From NCBI RefSeq assembly GCF_019443745.1, contig NZ_CP050948.1, forward strand, positions 2,918,001-2,982,000: a stretch of DNA of 64,000 nt. Reading direction: 5' to 3'. This document shows positions 44,626-53,362 of this stretch, one piece after another. Under the pieces are notes generated by a model that worked only from the letters and a program-made list of their open reading frames with translations, did no database searches and had not been told where the DNA came from. This stretch comes from Iamia sp. SCSIO 61187. Lineage in GTDB: Bacteria; Actinomycetota; Acidimicrobiia; Acidimicrobiales; Iamiaceae. Position numbers and translations under genes: made by a program. Every line of letters starts with the position of its first letter. Positions within the stretch are counted from its first letter, which is position 1.

Positions 44626-47465
44626 GCTGCGATGGCCTCGGTGAGTTCAACCAGAAGGCCGTCGAGGTCTTGCCCGAAGAGCTCGCGTGCCTTGCCGAGA
44701 CCGCCGCGCTGGCTGAAGGGCGGGTCGAGCAGCTCTCGCGCCTCGATCGACAGCGAGGCGGCGAGGTGATCGCGGATCAGGGTGAGCCATTCGAGCTGTT
44801 CGTCGGTGAAGGTGCGCCCGGCGTTCTGCTGCTGGACGAGCCACGCGTCGAACCGCTCGGCGACCTGCTCGGGGAAGGGGGCGAGCTCGTCGGTGTCGCC
44901 GATGGTGTAGCGCACGAGGCTGACGATGTTGGTCAGCACGGTGCCGGCAGAGCCGCGGACCTTGGAGGCGTCGAGGGTCTCGTATGCCTCCCACAGACGT
45001 TCGGGGGTCCAGCGGTGCGGGGGCCTCCCGATGGCCTCGGCCAGCTCCTTGACGTCTCGGTAGGTGAGGCGCTTGGCGTAGGGGCGGCTGTAGAGCACCT
45101 GGAGGGCGGTGATCTCGTCCTTGTGCTCGTTTAGGAACTCCCGGAAAGACTCGACGGTCTGCTCGGCCCGGGCCCGGGCGTCGACGGCGAACTCGGCCCG
45201 GGTGACGCGGTCCTCGCTGATCTCGTCGATGACCTGGTCGAAGCTGCGCTGCACGTTGACCAGGGCGTCGCGCAACTCGGCGTTGGCGGCCAGGGGCTTC
45301 ACCGCCTCGCCAAAGAGCACCTTGCGGGCCTGGTCGAGCTCGACGTCGGTCGGGTCGGTGCTGCCGGTGGCGGCTCGGGCGGCAGCGATCTGATGGTCGG
45401 GGTCGATGGCCTCGACGAGGCCGTGCTCGATCGCCTTCAGCGATTGGCCGGCGAGCGTCTCGAGCGCCTCGCGGTCGGCAGGGGCGATGCGGTTGTCGAT
45501 GCGGGCCAGGCGGGATGCGAGTGTGGAGACGAGATCCTCGCTGATGTGCCCGAGGGCGACCTGGTGAAGGACCTTCTCCAGCGACACGCCCCGCTTGCGC
45601 TCCAGGGGCGTGGTCTCGATGAGCTTGGTCTCGGTGACGCCGACGGCGTCGACGAGCACGAAGCGGTCCTTGTGGGCCGCGTCGGGGGTGACCACCTGGA
45701 GGTCGCTGGCGGGGATGGTGCGCACCCCGCGGCCCTTCATCTGCTCGAAGAAGTTCCGCGATCGCACCATGCGCATGAACACCACCATCTCGATGGGCTT
45801 CACGTCGGTGCCCGTGGCGATCATGTCCACGGTCACGGCGATGCGCGGGTAATAGCTGGTGCGGAATGCCTGGAGCAGGTCCTCGGGCTTCTGCCCGTCG
45901 GATGCCTTGTAGGTGATCTTGGCGATCACGTCGTTGCCCTTGCCCAGCTCCTCCCGGGCGGCACGGACGATGTCCTCGGCGTGGCTGTCGTCCTTGGCGA
46001 AGATCAGCGTTTTGGGGACGTGGCGCAGCCGGCCGTGCTCGTCGAGCTCGCGGTCGGGGAACATCGCCGGCAGGTTGTCTCGGATGGCCCGGATCACTGT
46101 GCGGATCTGGTCCTTGGCCACGACCTTGTTGTCGAGGGCCTTCTCGTCGTAGGTCAGGTCCTCGTCGACCTGCTCGAGGCGCTCGTCCCTGGTCTCCCGG
46201 TCCCGGAACGTCGTCCAGTAGCCGGCCTCGATGGTCGAGCCGCCCTCGCTGATGGCGGTGGAGAGGCGGAACACGTCGAAGTCGACGTTCACCCCGTCCG
46301 CCACCGCCTGGGGGAACCCGTACTCCATCACCAGGTTCTGGTTGAAGAACCCGAAGGTCTGCTTGCCCGGCGTGGCGGTGAGCCCGATCAGGAACGCGTC
46401 GAAGTACTCCAGCACCTGGCGCCACACCCCGTAGATCGACCGGTGGCACTCGTCGACGATGATGACGTCGAACGCCTCGATCGGCAGCGCCGGCTGGTAG
46501 TCGACCTCCACCGGCCGGTCCGGCTCCACGGCCTCCCCGGTCTGCTCGTCGAGCTCCCCGTCGAGGTCCGCGTCGCCTCGCAGCATCGAATAGACGCGCT
46601 GGATCGTCCCGATGCACACGCTCGCCACCGGGTCCACCCTGTTGTGGGTCAGGTGCTGGACGTTGTAGAGCTCGGTGAACTTCCGCCCCGACCCGGGCAC
46701 CTCGAAGCCCTGGAACTCCTTGAGGGTCTGCTTGCCCAGGTTGCCTCGGTCGACCAGGAACAGGATGCGCTGCGCCTGGCCGTGGCGGATCAGCCGTTCG
46801 CAGATGTTCGCCGCCGCGAACGTCTTGCCCGACCCCGTCGCCATCTGGATCAGCGCCCGCGAGTGGTTGTCCTTCAGCGACTGCTCCAGGTTCGTGATCG
46901 CCTCGAACTGGGCGTCACGAAGCCGAGCGGGATCGTGCTCGAGCACCGGCATCGCCGGGATCCGGGCCCGCAACGTGCCGCCCCCGTGGGCCACGTGATC
47001 CTCGACCTGCCTTGCGAACGTCTCGGGCCGATGGAACCAGAACACCCGCCGCGCCGTCGGCTCCGGGTCCATGTGGCAGGTGAACCACGTCTCGGCCCCC
47101 GTCGACTCGTACGCGAACGGCAGGCACCGCACCATCGAACCGTCGTCACGCTCACGATCGACCAGGTAGGCCGGCAGCTCGTCAGGGACGTTCGTCTGGT
47201 ACTTGACCGTCTGCCATTCCACCCCTGACAGGGTCGTGCCCTGCTTCTTGGCCTCGATCACCCCCACCGCCTGCCGGTCCACGAACAGCACGTAGTCCGC
47301 CGGCCCGGCGGTGGTGACCAGCTCCCGCACCGCCACCCCCTGCGCTGCGTAGAGGTTCACCGCTCGGTAGTCCTGCACCACCCAGCCTGCCGCCTCCAGC
47401 ATCTCGTCGATGCGGACCCGAGCGCGCTGCTCGGGCAGAAGCCGCATGCCTTGCCCCTCCGTCAT
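44622..47465 (-). CDS. hsdR: Type I restriction enzyme HsdR subunit
   Basis: A 947-residue motor and nuclease subunit. The N-terminal PD-(D/E)XK part has ADYVLFVDRQAVGVIEAKKQ. The SF2 helicase core has Walker A MATGSGKTFAAA, the DEAD variant DVIIVDECHRS, GLTATPGKQTFGFF and MKGRGVRTIPASD. A C-terminal helical region closes it. It translocates and cuts DNA only when bound to HsdM and HsdS. It is intact, but with hsdM broken it is probably silent. ATG 47465 is chosen; ATG 47447 is an alternative. First gene of the operon, 402 bases after the XRE gene. Confidence 0.93.
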   Translation of the reverse strand: MTEGQGMRLLPEQRARVRIDEMLEAAGWVVQDYRAVNLYAAQGVAVRELVTTAGPADYVLFVDRQAVGVIEAKKQGTTLSGVEWQTVKYQTNVPDELPAYLVDRERDDGSMVRCLPFAYESTGAETWFTCHMDPEPTARRVFWFHRPETFARQVEDHVAHGGGTLRARIPAMPVLEHDPARLRDAQFEAITNLEQSLKDNHSRALIQMATGSGKTFAAANICERLIRHGQAQRILFLVDRGNLGKQTLKEFQGFEVPGSGRKFTELYNVQHLTHNRVDPVASVCIGTIQRVYSMLRGDADLDGELDEQTGEAVEPDRPVEVDYQPALPIEAFDVIIVDECHRSIYGVWRQVLEYFDAFLIGLTATPGKQTFGFFNQNLVMEYGFPQAVADGVNVDFDVFRLSTAISEGGSTIEAGYWTTFRDRETRDERLEQVDEDLTYDEKALDNKVVAKDQIRTVIRAIRDNLPAMFPDRELDEHGRLRHVPKTLIFAKDDSHAEDIVRAAREELGKGNDVIAKITYKASDGQKPEDLLQAFRTSYYPRIAVTVDMIATGTDVKPIEMVVFMRMVRSRNFFEQMKGRGVRTIPASDLQVVTPDAAHKDRFVLVDAVGVTETKLIETTPLERKRGVSLEKVLHQVALGHISEDLVSTLASRLARIDNRIAPADREALETLAGQSLKAIEHGLVEAIDPDHQIAAARAATGSTDPTDVELDQARKVLFGEAVKPLAANAELRDALVNVQRSFDQVIDEISEDRVTRAEFAVDARARAEQTVESFREFLNEHKDEITALQVLYSRPYAKRLTYRDVKELAEAIGRPPHRWTPERLWEAYETLDASKVRGSAGTVLTNIVSLVRYTIGDTDELAPFPEQVAERFDAWLVQQQNAGRTFTDEQLEWLTLIRDHLAASLSIEARELLDPPFSQRGGLGKARELFGQDLDGLLVELTEAIAA

Positions 47466-47867
47466 GCGCTGCACGCTAGAAGACCCAGCGGCCGCAGTTC
47501 GGCCCACCCTTACACCCGGAGCCGAGGTGCGCCGCCGGCTCTGCCCAACCGGCCACGACCCGACGTCGCCCTCATGGGCGACCCTGAATCGGCGGGTGGT
47601 CGCCTTCGCCCCTTGTGTGCGCCCGGAGGCGGCGGCCCACCGCTCGACCTCCGGCCAGGACCAGACGTTGCCCATGGAGAGCCGGGCCATCGGCTGGGGA
47701 GACTCCGGGTGCCCGCGGCGCCAGTCGATGATGACCCCACGCCGGCGCCTGCGAGGCTCCACCAGCGATCAGCGACCCTCCACGATCCGAGGGGAAGCCC
47801 TGACAGCGACGCAGAGGCCGACGTCGCCGGCACGGCAGCGTATGGAGTGCTGGTGCCGATGGTGCCG
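47466..47867. other. 402-base gap between XRE and hsdR genes
   Basis: No intact gene. The hsdR promoter must lie here. The middle contains a fragment of an AlpA-like gene on the minus strand (47613-47708). Confidence 0.5.
47613..47708 (-). pseudogene. Fragment of an AlpA-like HTH gene
   Basis: The minus strand reads SPQPMARLSMGNVWSWPEVE then RWAAASGRT. This resembles the C-terminal half of AlpA/excisionase-type HTH proteins (compare DFPAPAVDRSPCVLWVRSDI in the intact gene at 48436). The N-terminal helix-turn-helix is absent. Confidence 0.4.
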
Positions 47868-48311
47868 TCAACCTCGGGAGCGCAGCACCGTCACCAGGTG
47901 GTGAACAACGTCCTTCTCGGGCTGCGACAGCGCCGGGTCGACGTCGATGGCCTCATTCAGGTCCATCGCGCTTCTTGCTGCAGTTATCGGAAGGAACCCG
48001 AGCATCCGCGACAGCCCGCCGGGCGGGAACTCCAGGATCTCCTCGAGCCGCCAGATGGTGTCGATCCTCGGCTGCGTCTTTCCCGCCAGCCAGCTCGATA
48101 CGCCCGCCTGGCTGGCGCCCACAAGATTGGCGAGCTCGACCTGCGTGACGCCGCGGCCCCGCATCGCGGCTCGCAGCTCGTCTCCGAACCGTCCGAGGGC
48201 CTCGTGCCGGGGTGCGCTGTGCTGCGGCCGGTCAGCGCGTCCACAGCGCTCCGATACACCCTCGGGCTCGCCCGGGGTAGCACCGGGCGGCCGCTTGCTA
48301 CCGTCATTCAT
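47868..48311 (-). CDS. XRE family transcriptional regulator
   Basis: A 147-residue protein. The N-terminal 35 residues are a polar linker. Residues 42-95 are a Cro/C1-type HTH: FGDELRAAMRGRGVTQVELA, NLVGASQAGVSSWLAGKTQP, TIWRLEEIL. The C-terminal helices follow. ATG 48311. It stands upstream of the hsdR operon on the same strand and is divergent from the AlpA-like gene. It may control either, as controller proteins do in restriction loci; that is inference. Confidence 0.85.
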   Translation of the reverse strand: MNDGSKRPPGATPGEPEGVSERCGRADRPQHSAPRHEALGRFGDELRAAMRGRGVTQVELANLVGASQAGVSSWLAGKTQPRIDTIWRLEEILEFPPGGLSRMLGFLPITAARSAMDLNEAIDVDPALSQPEKDVVHHLVTVLRSRG

Positions 48312-48384
48312 GTCAGTACCTCTGCGTAGGTAGTGGCCGGGTCCCGGGACGTTGGCTCGTCGCCGGGACCATCAGGATGTTGTC

Positions 48385-48422
48385 GGTCGCCAACCGTAAC
48401 CACAAGGTTGGCGGTCGTCAAC
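48385..48422. promoter_or_regulatory. Operator-like repeats between the XRE and AlpA-like genes
   Basis: GCCAACC (48389-48395) and GGTTGGC (48406-48412) form an inverted repeat. GGTCGCCAAC (48385-48394) and GGTCGTCAAC (48413-48422) form a direct repeat. The cluster sits in the divergent promoter 14 bases before the AlpA-like start, a likely target for the XRE protein. Confidence 0.55.
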
Positions 48423-48435
48423 TAGCCTCGGTTGC

Positions 48436-48642
48436 ATGCCCAGGCTTGTCGATCCCGAGGAGCTCATCGGCGCAAGCGAGGTGGCCGAGATTCTCGGGCT
48501 CTCGAGCCGGTCTGCGGTCAGCGTGTACCGCAGCCGCTACGCAGACTTCCCGGCCCCTGCGGTAGACCGCAGCCCGTGCGTCCTCTGGGTTCGATCTGAC
48601 ATCGCCAACTGGATCCATGGTCGACGTTCACCATCGGGGTAG
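48436..48642 (+). CDS. AlpA/excisionase-like HTH protein
   Basis: A 68-residue DNA-binding protein: EELIGASEVAEILGLSSRSA and VSVYRSRYADFPAPAVDRSP, ending in WVRSDIANWI. This is the MerR/AlpA-like winged-helix fold used by phage and island excisionases and small regulators. ATG 48436. It is divergent from the XRE gene with an operator-like repeat cluster between. Integration modules often have such pairs, but no integrase is present nearby. Confidence 0.8.
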   Translation: MPRLVDPEELIGASEVAEILGLSSRSAVSVYRSRYADFPAPAVDRSPCVLWVRSDIANWIHGRRSPSG

Positions 48643-48755
48643 TCGGTAGGAGTCCTCCATAGCGACTCGCCGACGGCGCGCGCGAACGAGGACCATCGGG
48701 TGGTGGGACCGGAGGCCCCTTCCAGTAGGTACTACGTGTGCTAGCGGGACCCGAC

Positions 48756-51065
48756 CTACTCAGACGCGTCGAGCAGCGCAAGGCCGGCGAGAACCTCTAC
48801 GGGTGGATCATCGCCGGCGACGAGCGCCTGGGCTTGAGCGCGCAGCTGATCCTTTGCACCCACGGTGAGCTTGCCCATGGACGCAGCGACCAGGAGCTCG
48901 GCGACCAGAAGCACAGTCCCCTCCCCGCCGCGGTGGATCAGGTCGGCCACCTCGTTCTTTGCGCTGACCGTGGTGCCGCCCCACCACAGCTCTCCTGGCC
49001 GCAGCCATCGGAAGATGCAGGCGATGATGATCGGGTCATAGTACGAGCGGACGATGGCTCCGACCTCGAACTGCCTCCAGAGAGGAGCGCCCCTCGCCTT
49101 CTCACCGTGGAGACGGGCCTCGTGCACGGCTGCGCCGATGGATGCGTAGGCCGCACGAGCCCTCAAATTCTCGCCGTAGTACGAGTGCGGGCTGAGGCGA
49201 GCAGTCGGCGCATCAACGTCGTCAATCCCCCAGAGCACGGGGTCCGCCATGCCTGGATCCGAACAGATGGCGCGGCGGCCTTCAAGGTAAGTCTGCACGT
49301 CGGGCGGCAGGGACTCATCGGTGACCCGGCTCAGGGCATCGAGCTCGTCCTGGAGGGGTGAACGGCGGTCCTCGGGGAGCACGCTGTCCCACAATGCAAG
49401 CAGGCGGGTTGCGAAGCTGTTGAACAAAGTCTCGGCTCGTCTCAACGACGCTGGCCGCAGGTGCACGACAACAGCGTCGATCGCGGCACCAACTCCGACT
49501 GTGCGACCCAGGTCCTGGATCGCAACGAGAGTCCGTTGGAGCGAGAGTCCGCTCACTGCTCCGAGCCGGAAGAAAAGGAGCCGCGGGGCGCCGACCACGG
49601 CATCCGGGTCCGAGAACCGCTCCTCGGACGCCCCGTCGAAGACGACGACAGGGCCGTTCAGCCGCCGTCCGAGGGCCGTGTGGAGGAAGGGCTCGAAGTT
49701 CGCTCGGGAGATGTCCGTGACGTCGACGACGACAGCGTCATACGGTCCGAACTCATCGGCGCCTCCGGGAGCACTCATGGTCGCCGCTTCCCGACGCTGC
49801 ATCTGCTTGACGCATGCATCGGCGAACAGAGCCCACATGCCGTCCGAGAGCAACTCGTCGTGGCTCACCTTCACGGTCATGCGTTTGGTTGGGCCCATGC
49901 GCGGGTGACCCGAGCCGACGCCTGGGACGCCCTCGAGCTCGATGGCACCGGCAGCGTCTGCGAGTTCCCAGAATCGTCGGTTGTCAGCGGCGTACCGGAC
50001 GCTCGGCATGACGAGGTCGGGCGCAGGTAGCACCATGCTCCCGAATGACCGGGGGTCGATCTGCACGAACCGCGCCTTGTCCGGACCACGACACATTCCG
50101 CAGGTCTCGGGTTGCTCTTCGATGTCCGCTCTTGCCGCGTGCCACGTCGTGACCTTCACCCCTTCGACGGCGATCGACTCTGGGACGGTCTCGGCCTGCT
50201 TGGCGATGACGACGTGCAGGGTTCGATCGCCTTCGACCATGGACGCCAAGCCACGCTGCATCCGGTCACGTGCGGTGCCAGTTGCATGCACCGACAGCAG
50301 ACCTATGACGGGCTCAGAGGCGGGCGACACATCACGGAAGGCTTTGGTGGTATCCAGCTGGTTGAATGGGTACGCCTCTAGAACAGCGACTCGCCCGGTT
50401 CTCAACCCCGACGAGCGCATCAGGGCGTGCAGTGCGACGATTATCGGAGTCAGGCTCGCCGAGTCGGCCACGACGCCCAAACCGTCCGCAGCGTCGGGCA
50501 ACATCCAGGAGGCGAGGGCGATGGCGTCCCGAGGCGACCGCACTGCGTCGGCCATGCGGATGAAGGTGTCCGAGTGTGTGCCGCTCGGCAATCGATAGTG
50601 GTACCCCTGGGGTCGCCAGACGGCCTTGCCCCAGGCGAGCAGAGCCGCCACTTCAACTGCGCGGCAACGGATCTCAATGTCTTCGGGCAGGTCAGCCGGA
50701 TCTTGCAGTGATCCGTCGTCGGCTGCGATATGCCAACTCAGGGTCTGACCTGGAGCGAACCGAATCACGCAGAGTGGCGCAGTGCTGCCCAGGCGGGTCA
50801 GGCTCACCCGAACCGAGCGCAGGAAGGCTGCGAGGTGGTCCGCGGTGCAGACCTCCGGAAGCCAGCGCACCACGACCACCTCGACGGCGCCGAGCATCTC
50901 GGAAGGCGCTCCCCTGACGAGGTCGCCGAGTCGCTCCGCTTCGGTGTCGGACCCGCCATCGAGGTCGGGGTCGAGGAAGAGGAGGTTGGCTCCACCCGTC
51001 GCACCGACGAACCACGTTCGAGACGTGGTGTCACTCAGTCGCCCGTAGCTATCCCTGGTTTGCAC
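48756..51065 (-). CDS. Large phosphoribosyltransferase-like protein (partner of GHKL ATPase)
   Basis: A 769-residue protein I cannot place in a named family. Residues about 155-215 resemble the start of an orotate-type phosphoribosyltransferase: YHYRLPSGTHSDTFIRMADA, then ADGLGVVADSASLTPIIVAL. Around residue 500 a second segment, FFRLGAVSGLSLQRTLVAI followed by VGAAIDAVVVHL, looks like a PRPP-binding loop without the usual acidic pair. TCGMCRGPDKARF near residue 330 could bind metal. The GTG at 51065 overlaps the end of the GHKL gene by 17 bases, so the two are one unit. Effector or regulatory roles are possible; no function is assigned. Confidence 0.6.
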   Translation of the reverse strand: MQTRDSYGRLSDTTSRTWFVGATGGANLLFLDPDLDGGSDTEAERLGDLVRGAPSEMLGAVEVVVVRWLPEVCTADHLAAFLRSVRVSLTRLGSTAPLCVIRFAPGQTLSWHIAADDGSLQDPADLPEDIEIRCRAVEVAALLAWGKAVWRPQGYHYRLPSGTHSDTFIRMADAVRSPRDAIALASWMLPDAADGLGVVADSASLTPIIVALHALMRSSGLRTGRVAVLEAYPFNQLDTTKAFRDVSPASEPVIGLLSVHATGTARDRMQRGLASMVEGDRTLHVVIAKQAETVPESIAVEGVKVTTWHAARADIEEQPETCGMCRGPDKARFVQIDPRSFGSMVLPAPDLVMPSVRYAADNRRFWELADAAGAIELEGVPGVGSGHPRMGPTKRMTVKVSHDELLSDGMWALFADACVKQMQRREAATMSAPGGADEFGPYDAVVVDVTDISRANFEPFLHTALGRRLNGPVVVFDGASEERFSDPDAVVGAPRLLFFRLGAVSGLSLQRTLVAIQDLGRTVGVGAAIDAVVVHLRPASLRRAETLFNSFATRLLALWDSVLPEDRRSPLQDELDALSRVTDESLPPDVQTYLEGRRAICSDPGMADPVLWGIDDVDAPTARLSPHSYYGENLRARAAYASIGAAVHEARLHGEKARGAPLWRQFEVGAIVRSYYDPIIIACIFRWLRPGELWWGGTTVSAKNEVADLIHRGGEGTVLLVAELLVAASMGKLTVGAKDQLRAQAQALVAGDDPPVEVLAGLALLDASE

Positions 51066-52263
51066 AGGCGAAGAGCTCCGGCTGGTTGTCCTGCTTCTCG
51101 TCGGCCGACTCGATGGTGAGCGTGGCGTGCACGACCGTCCCTCGACACTCGAGCGTCGGGAGGCGCTCGGTCGAGACCTTGCCTTCGCTCCACCGGGCTC
51201 GGATGGTGCCGCCCATCTCGTCGTCGGCGATGGTCAACACGTCGACGGAGCCACCGAACCGCTGAGCCAGCTCGATGATGCGGCCGTAGCCGAATCCCTC
51301 GGCATGCCCGTAGGTCGGCAGCGTCTGCTCCAGAAGTCGCCTCACGAGAGCCTCGGAGGTCGCGCCGGTGAGCTCGGACCGCAGTTGGCGCAACTTGGGC
51401 CGCAGCGTCCGGCTGATCCCGTGCCCGGTGTCTGCAACGACGAGGTGTACGCGGTTCACACCTCCTCGTGTCGAATACAGCTCGACGTACGCCTTACGTC
51501 CCGTCTTGGGAAGGTCAGGAAGGCGAGCGATCGGCGCAAACGGATGGGTGGACAGGTTGTAGAGCAGTTCGCGGATGACCGTTCCGGCCGCCTCACTGAA
51601 GTTCCGCACCCATGCACCGGTGGCTCGAGGAGCGGCGTACCGGGTGACCCTCTCGACCCATGGCACGGCGACGTTGTCGCTGACCTCGATCGCCAGGCGC
51701 TCCCGCGGGACTGACTGATGGGGGTTGTTCAGCATCAGGAAGTCCGCTTGGATCGGTCCGACGCCGGTCGGCGAGCCGGGGCCAGTCGCGCTGAGTGCCT
51801 GCCGGAACTCGGCTCGATTGGGATTCCAGTTCGGCTTCCAGTCCTCCAGCAGATCCTGTCGGCTGACGTCGCCGACGAAGAGCCTGGTGGGTCCGTCTCG
51901 CTGCGCCATGGCGAACAGCAAGCCTCCACGAGCGATGCCTGCGTTGAGACCGTCGTGGTCGGGTAACCACACCGTGAGCGGACCCCTCCCGCCCGAGGTG
52001 AGCAGCACGCTCGAGACGACCGATGCGACGCGGGCGTCTACCCGACGATGATCGTCGTTGACCTCGGTGCTCAGGGGTCTGAGGTCGAGATGGATCTCGC
52101 GGCCTCGCTCGCGAAACCCACGGCTGAACTCATCGAGTTGGTCGTAGCGCCGGAGGCCGTCGAGCGTGATCGTGATCGGATCGATGCGGCACGGTAGATC
52201 AAGCGCCGGCCGGGCCGCACAAGGGCCACGCCGAGGTGACCAAACAGATCCCACGCTCTCCAC
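51049..52263 (-). CDS. GHKL-type ATPase (HATPase fold)
   Basis: About 404 residues. The C-terminal half has the Bergerat ATP-binding motifs: N-box in VIRELLYNLSTHPF, G1 VVADTGHGI, G2 AEGFGYGRIIELAQRFGG. There is no histidine-kinase phosphoacceptor domain and no membrane segment, so it is more like the stand-alone HATPases of defence or chaperone systems. The N-terminal half (ITLDGLRRYDQLDEFSRGF onward) is unassigned. The start is uncertain: GTG 52263 or 52254 leaves a normal gap to the divergent gene at 52331. Its end overlaps the phosphoribosyltransferase-like gene by 17 bases. Confidence 0.72.
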   Translation of the reverse strand: MESVGSVWSPRRGPCAARPALDLPCRIDPITITLDGLRRYDQLDEFSRGFRERGREIHLDLRPLSTEVNDDHRRVDARVASVVSSVLLTSGGRGPLTVWLPDHDGLNAGIARGGLLFAMAQRDGPTRLFVGDVSRQDLLEDWKPNWNPNRAEFRQALSATGPGSPTGVGPIQADFLMLNNPHQSVPRERLAIEVSDNVAVPWVERVTRYAAPRATGAWVRNFSEAAGTVIRELLYNLSTHPFAPIARLPDLPKTGRKAYVELYSTRGGVNRVHLVVADTGHGISRTLRPKLRQLRSELTGATSEALVRRLLEQTLPTYGHAEGFGYGRIIELAQRFGGSVDVLTIADDEMGGTIRARWSEGKVSTERLPTLECRGTVVHATLTIESADEKQDNQPELFACANQG

Positions 52264-52330
52264 TCCCCTCCACCTGCTCACCCACGGACGATCTTGCCAG
52301 GTCCCGACGGCGCCCTGGACGGACGCCAAC

Positions 52331-53149
52331 ATGGAGTGCGCCGACCAGCACCTGGAGCAAGTCTTGACCACATCCCTGCGCGAGACCATTGATTCGACCC
52401 TCGCTGAGCTCGAGGCCCGGGTCGTCGGGCTCGAAGGTCCGCTCAGCGAGGCCCACCAGGTCTACGCAGCGGCAGCCCTCGTTCGAGGCGTCAGCCTCAC
52501 CCGAGCAGCGACCTTGGCCCTGGACGCTGGAGAGACCGTCGCCGTTGGCGTGTTGGCCCGGCCGATCTGGGAGACCTGGCTCGCTGGGATGTATCTGTTG
52601 CTAGGTGGCCACGAGGCGTGGATACGTATGCACTGGGCTCAGATCGAGAGCGACGGGAAGGTCGTGCGCGCCAACGATGTCGACGTCGGCGAAGTCCTGA
52701 CCGTCGACGGCGCGGCCTTGCTGGAACTGGAGCGAAGGCGGCTGGTCGCTGCCGGCGAACGCGACGAGGCCGACGACTCGGAGGTCATCATCGCTCGGCT
52801 GTGGGTCGAGCGGATGGCAGACCTGGTCGGGCCGATGCTTGCGGAAGTTGACGGCACCGACGGCGCAGTCCCGAGGGGCTACGACGTCGTGTTCCGTTCG
52901 CACTCGGCATGGGACATCCACGTCGGCACCAAGGCTCTCGAGTACTTCATCCGAACCGACCTCAAGGCCGGCACAGCGACCCTTCGGCCGATGGAGCCGT
53001 GGCTCGAGCCTCTGAGCTCGGTCGGGATCGCCGCAATGCACCTCGCCTACCTCGGTCAGCATGTGTTCGACCGGTTCGACATCCCGTCGGTCGAGATCTC
53101 GACAAAGCTTGCGCTGCTGGTATCGCTGCTGGACCCTGTGATGGAGTAG
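52331..53149 (+). CDS. DUF5677-like hypothetical protein
   Basis: A 272-residue, mostly helical protein. YAAAALVRGVSLTRAATLAL followed by VLARPIWETWLAGMYLLLGG resembles the Arg-x3-Glu core of DUF5677 proteins, of unknown function and common in mobile regions. No signal peptide. ATG 52331 gives a divergent promoter with the GHKL gene. It may belong to the same system or be an independent passenger. Confidence 0.55.
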   Translation: MECADQHLEQVLTTSLRETIDSTLAELEARVVGLEGPLSEAHQVYAAAALVRGVSLTRAATLALDAGETVAVGVLARPIWETWLAGMYLLLGGHEAWIRMHWAQIESDGKVVRANDVDVGEVLTVDGAALLELERRRLVAAGERDEADDSEVIIARLWVERMADLVGPMLAEVDGTDGAVPRGYDVVFRSHSAWDIHVGTKALEYFIRTDLKAGTATLRPMEPWLEPLSSVGIAAMHLAYLGQHVFDRFDIPSVEISTKLALLVSLLDPVME

Positions 53150-53362
53150 ACGCCTGCCAACATCCCGCCGTGAGCCTTGCCGATCGCGACCTGGTCGATG
53201 ACCTGGCCGCCGCGGTCTGCGATCCTCTCGACGCCGTCAGCCGGCGCCCTCCGACACCGCGTCGTCCGCCTTCTGGGGCCTGGCGCCAGCGTCGTCGGCC
53301 TTGGGGACAGCGATGGCCCGGCTCAGGTCCAATTCGATCTCGTCCAATGCAACAGATCCCGG

